Shown here in pieces: positions 62,351-64,000 of a stretch of DNA of 64,000 nt. How positions within the stretch are numbered: position 1 is the first letter of the stretch; every line of letters begins with the position of its first letter. The notes under the pieces are model-generated. The model ran no database searches. It had not been told where the DNA came from and saw only the letters and a program-made list of their open reading frames with translations. Origin of the DNA: Pyropia yezoensis (lineage: Eukaryota > Rhodophyta > Bangiophyceae > Bangiales > Bangiaceae); contig CM020619.1 in the NCBI GenBank assembly GCA_009829735.1, positions 4,976,083-5,040,082 of the forward strand. Reading direction: 5' to 3'. The position numbers were made by a program, and so were the translations under genes.

Positions 62351-64000
62351 TCACACTCTCACAACAAAGGCAGCTGCCAACTGGGCATGCATGCTAGACT
62401 CTCCAACCCCACGGCCCTCGTCCTCACGTGGAGGCGAGCGGCGAGACCCCCGGCGAAAACGCTCCCCACCAGTCGGGGGGGCCGGCGGCTCCAAGTCGGA
62501 CCCGTCGCGCCCCTCACGGTCGCGCAAGTGGCGACGACCGCGGCTGCTCTTCTGCTTAGTCTTGCGCGCAAGTTGGCGACGCAGACGCCGGACCGACTCC
62601 GATTCTGACGGAGTCGAGGACTCCGAGACGGAGTAAGACAACTCGTCTTCCGACACGGAGGAAGAGCGCCGCGAGCGTCGGCGACGACGGCGAGGAGGCG
62701 AGTATGCCCGGCTCGCACGACGTTTGCCACGCCCAAGTGGGGCTGGATGGGGCATAATAGCCCCAATGCGAGCCAACTCGGCCGTCATAAACTCCGCCAC
62801 CGACTCGCAACTCGCGGTCGCCACTGCAGTACGACCGCGCTCCTCAAGTTGAGGAGTCTCGAAAGCTTGAATGGTTGCGGTCGACGCGGCCAACCAGGAG
62901 ATGGTGCGCACCAACGTGTTGATCATCATCTCTGAGGTTAGAGGCGTGGGCCGTAACACCAACTTGGGGTATACCGTCAGGAGGGTGGCCCCCAAGTTGG
63001 GGGACACCGGGGTGGACGACTGAACGACCACGCTAATCGGGATGTCCCCGTGCGGCTGGTAGGGGACAGGAGAAAGCGGAGGGGCACGCCGAGGTGGCGG
63101 GACCCGGGTGTAACTGCGACCCCGACTTGGGGCCCCCGCAGTGGGTTGAGTCATATGGTCATCATGTGAGGGCACGGCCATAACTATGGCCTTGTCCGGG
63201 GGTGGCGCAGTGTGGCGATCCACCCCCGGGGCATACGGGTAGTCCCCGATGCCCAACCCCTCTCGTAGGACCACACGACCGTCGTGAAGTTCACGAGCGA
63301 CCGATGCGAACTGGCGAAGTGCGCCATCGTCCTTGGGCCCACGAGTGGGGCGGCGCAACTTGTGTTCGATGCTCTCCCACTCGATAAACTTGTGAAGGCG
63401 GAGCATCTCCTCAAGTAGAGTGAGTTGTCCTGATGAGCACCCCTCAGCGACGAGCTGAGGGGTGAGCTGTTCCAAACCTTGGATAAGCCGGAGGGGGAGA
63501 TGCCAGAGCATCCCCCGCCGCTGAACACAAGACACCCAGGTCGACATGACCTCGAGGAGCCACTGGGTGGCCAACATGGCCCACACCAGGTGATCAGGGC
63601 CAGCCGTCAACATGACGGAGCCGAAGTGGTCAAGCAAACGTGGCAGCAACGCCGGGAACCCGTAGGGGACCTCAACTTGAGGCCACCACTCGGGCTTCGT
63701 CATATAGTACTGCTCCTTACTGGCAGCAGACTGCTGAGGAAACTCAAGTTGAGCCGAGGTCACCAAGTAGGGACCTCGCCGGAAGTCTTTCTCCATCCGC
63801 ACATCAAAGTGATGAGTGTGCGGATCGGCCTCGTGAAGGTACGGGGGGCGAGTTGTCACCGCGTCCCAAGTAAGGTCGGCAAGTCGCCGGGACCCGGGAT
63901 AGTTCCCCCGTGGTCCACCATGGCCTTGGCCCGCTGTACGTCTTCGACATCCTCGTCGTCCAGGAAGGCAAACTGGTCCTTCCTGAAGCCGGCAGGGAAC
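62351..64000 (-). CDS. Antisense RS-rich reading frame behind pol (N-terminus beyond window)
   Basis: An open frame of more than 500 codons on the strand opposite gag-pol, ending 81 bp after the pol stop. The N-terminal half has ordinary globular composition with Trp-rich and Leu-rich helices (for example PEWWPQVEVPYGFPALLPRL, then WAMLATQWLLEVMSTW). The C-terminal about 140 residues are Arg/Ser-rich (SPPRRRRRRSRRSSS, EDELSYSVSES), like an RS domain, and suggest RNA binding or nuclear localisation. No AUG starts it inside the window. Near 63890-63900 the more protein-like upstream frame (FRKDQFAFLDDEDVEDVQRA) is in a different phase, which suggests an indel or a splice. It has no recognised homologue. 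It may be an accessory gene of the element, as known for some plant gypsy elements with antisense ORFs, or an adjacent gene. Confidence 0.6.
   Translation of the reverse strand, partial: VPCRLQEGPVCLPGRRGCRRRTAGQGHGGPRGNYPGSRRLADLTWDAVTTRPPYLHEADPHTHHFDVRMEKDFRRGPYLVTSAQLEFPQQSAASKEQYYMTKPEWWPQVEVPYGFPALLPRLLDHFGSVMLTAGPDHLVWAMLATQWLLEVMSTWVSCVQRRGMLWHLPLRLIQGLEQLTPQLVAEGCSSGQLTLLEEMLRLHKFIEWESIEHKLRRPTRGPKDDGALRQFASVARELHDGRVVLREGLGIGDYPYAPGVDRHTAPPPDKAIVMAVPSHDDHMTQPTAGAPSRGRSYTRVPPPRRAPPLSPVPYQPHGDIPISVVVQSSTPVSPNLGATLLTVYPKLVLRPTPLTSEMMINTLVRTISWLAASTATIQAFETPQLEERGRTAVATASCESVAEFMTAELARIGAIMPHPAPLGRGKRRASRAYSPPRRRRRRSRRSSSVSEDELSYSVSESSTPSESESVRRLRRQLARKTKQKSSRGRRHLRDREGRDGSDLEPPAPPTGGERFRRGSRRSPPREDEGRGVGESSMHAQLAAAFVVRV

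Larger units (their letters stand above)
55863..64000 (+). mobile_element. Ty3/gypsy chromovirus LTR retrotransposon (3' end outside window)
   Basis: Contains, in order, a candidate primer-binding site, gag, pol with chromodomain, and an antisense reading frame. The domain order protease-RT-RNase H-integrase-chromodomain identifies Metaviridae, chromovirus branch. The 5' LTR must end just before the primer-binding site at about 56225, but I cannot fix its left end because the partner 3' LTR is beyond 64000. A TGTGG at 55936 and CCACA ending at 56222 would delimit an LTR of about 287 bp; this is a guess. GC and codon use are lower than in host genes, consistent with a mobile origin. Confidence 0.85.

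Noticed and set aside
62270..64000. 3' LTR of the chromovirus inside the window
   Set aside because: No segment here repeats the candidate LTR region before 56225. The 3' LTR must lie beyond 64000.

Overview
The window looks like nuclear DNA of a red alga, most probably a bangiophyte of the Porphyra/Pyropia (nori) type. This is an inference from four things: the very high GC content with long poly-G/poly-C runs, compact genes that read through with no convincing introns, coding regions rich in Ala, Gly and Pro tracts, and eukaryotic products that include plastid-type N-terminal extensions and a mitochondrial ribosomal protein. No rRNA, tRNA, CRISPR array or bacterial operon is visible.

Layout. 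1-1.5 kb: FCP1-type RNA polymerase II CTD phosphatase (minus, runs off the left edge). 3.6-4.7 kb: EamA/DMT transporter (plus). 5.5-6.7 kb: phosphoglycerate kinase (minus). 7.7-9.0 kb: SLC25A39/40/MTM1-type mitochondrial carrier (plus). 9.3-13.0 kb: large PH-domain protein with an atypical kinase domain (minus). 15.5-16.6 kb: indole-3-glycerol-phosphate synthase with a transit peptide (plus). 17.5-19.3 and 26.1-27.6 kb: two paralogous bZIP factors placed head to head across 6.8 kb without a recognisable gene. 28.5-29.8 kb: lipoate pathway octanoyltransferase LipB (plus). 30.1-31.4 kb: a nearly perfect inverted repeat with 579-bp arms. 32.0-34.0 kb: protein with a possible PHO80-like cyclin domain (minus). 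34.9 kb: a perfect 28-bp hairpin, next to a decayed second copy of lipB (35.0-35.6 kb). 36.0-37.7 kb: DUF1415-like protein (minus). 39.1-41.9 kb: protein with 15 AT-hooks (plus). 42.7-44.7 kb: KHDC4/BLOM7-like double-KH RNA-binding protein (minus), broken in frame at homopolymers. 45.3-47 kb: two kinds of inverted-repeat DNA. 47.8-49.5 kb: secreted malectin-like plus Kelch/galactose-oxidase-like protein (plus). 50.0 kb: a short MITE-like inverted repeat. 50.6-51.8 kb: TAM41 mitochondrial CDP-diacylglycerol synthase (plus). 52.6-53.1 kb: mitochondrial bL27 (minus).

From about 55 kb to the right edge the DNA is mobile. A short unrecognised coding region (55.3-55.9 kb) is followed by a Ty3/gypsy chromovirus with gag and pol (protease, reverse transcriptase, RNase H, integrase, chromodomain). 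Gag and pol overlap by ATGA. An RS-rich reading frame on the opposite strand lies directly behind pol, and the 3' LTR is beyond the window.

The host genes are separate transcription units arranged in alternating divergent and convergent pairs, not operons. Several serve organelles: IGPS and probably LipB in the plastid; the SLC25 carrier, TAM41 and bL27 in the mitochondrion. Others act in transcription and RNA processing: FCP1, the bZIPs, the AT-hook protein and the KH protein. The most unusual content is the non-genic structure (the large palindrome, the hairpin beside the lipB pseudogene, the CCAAT-rich foldback and the MITE-like element) and the antisense frame in the chromovirus.
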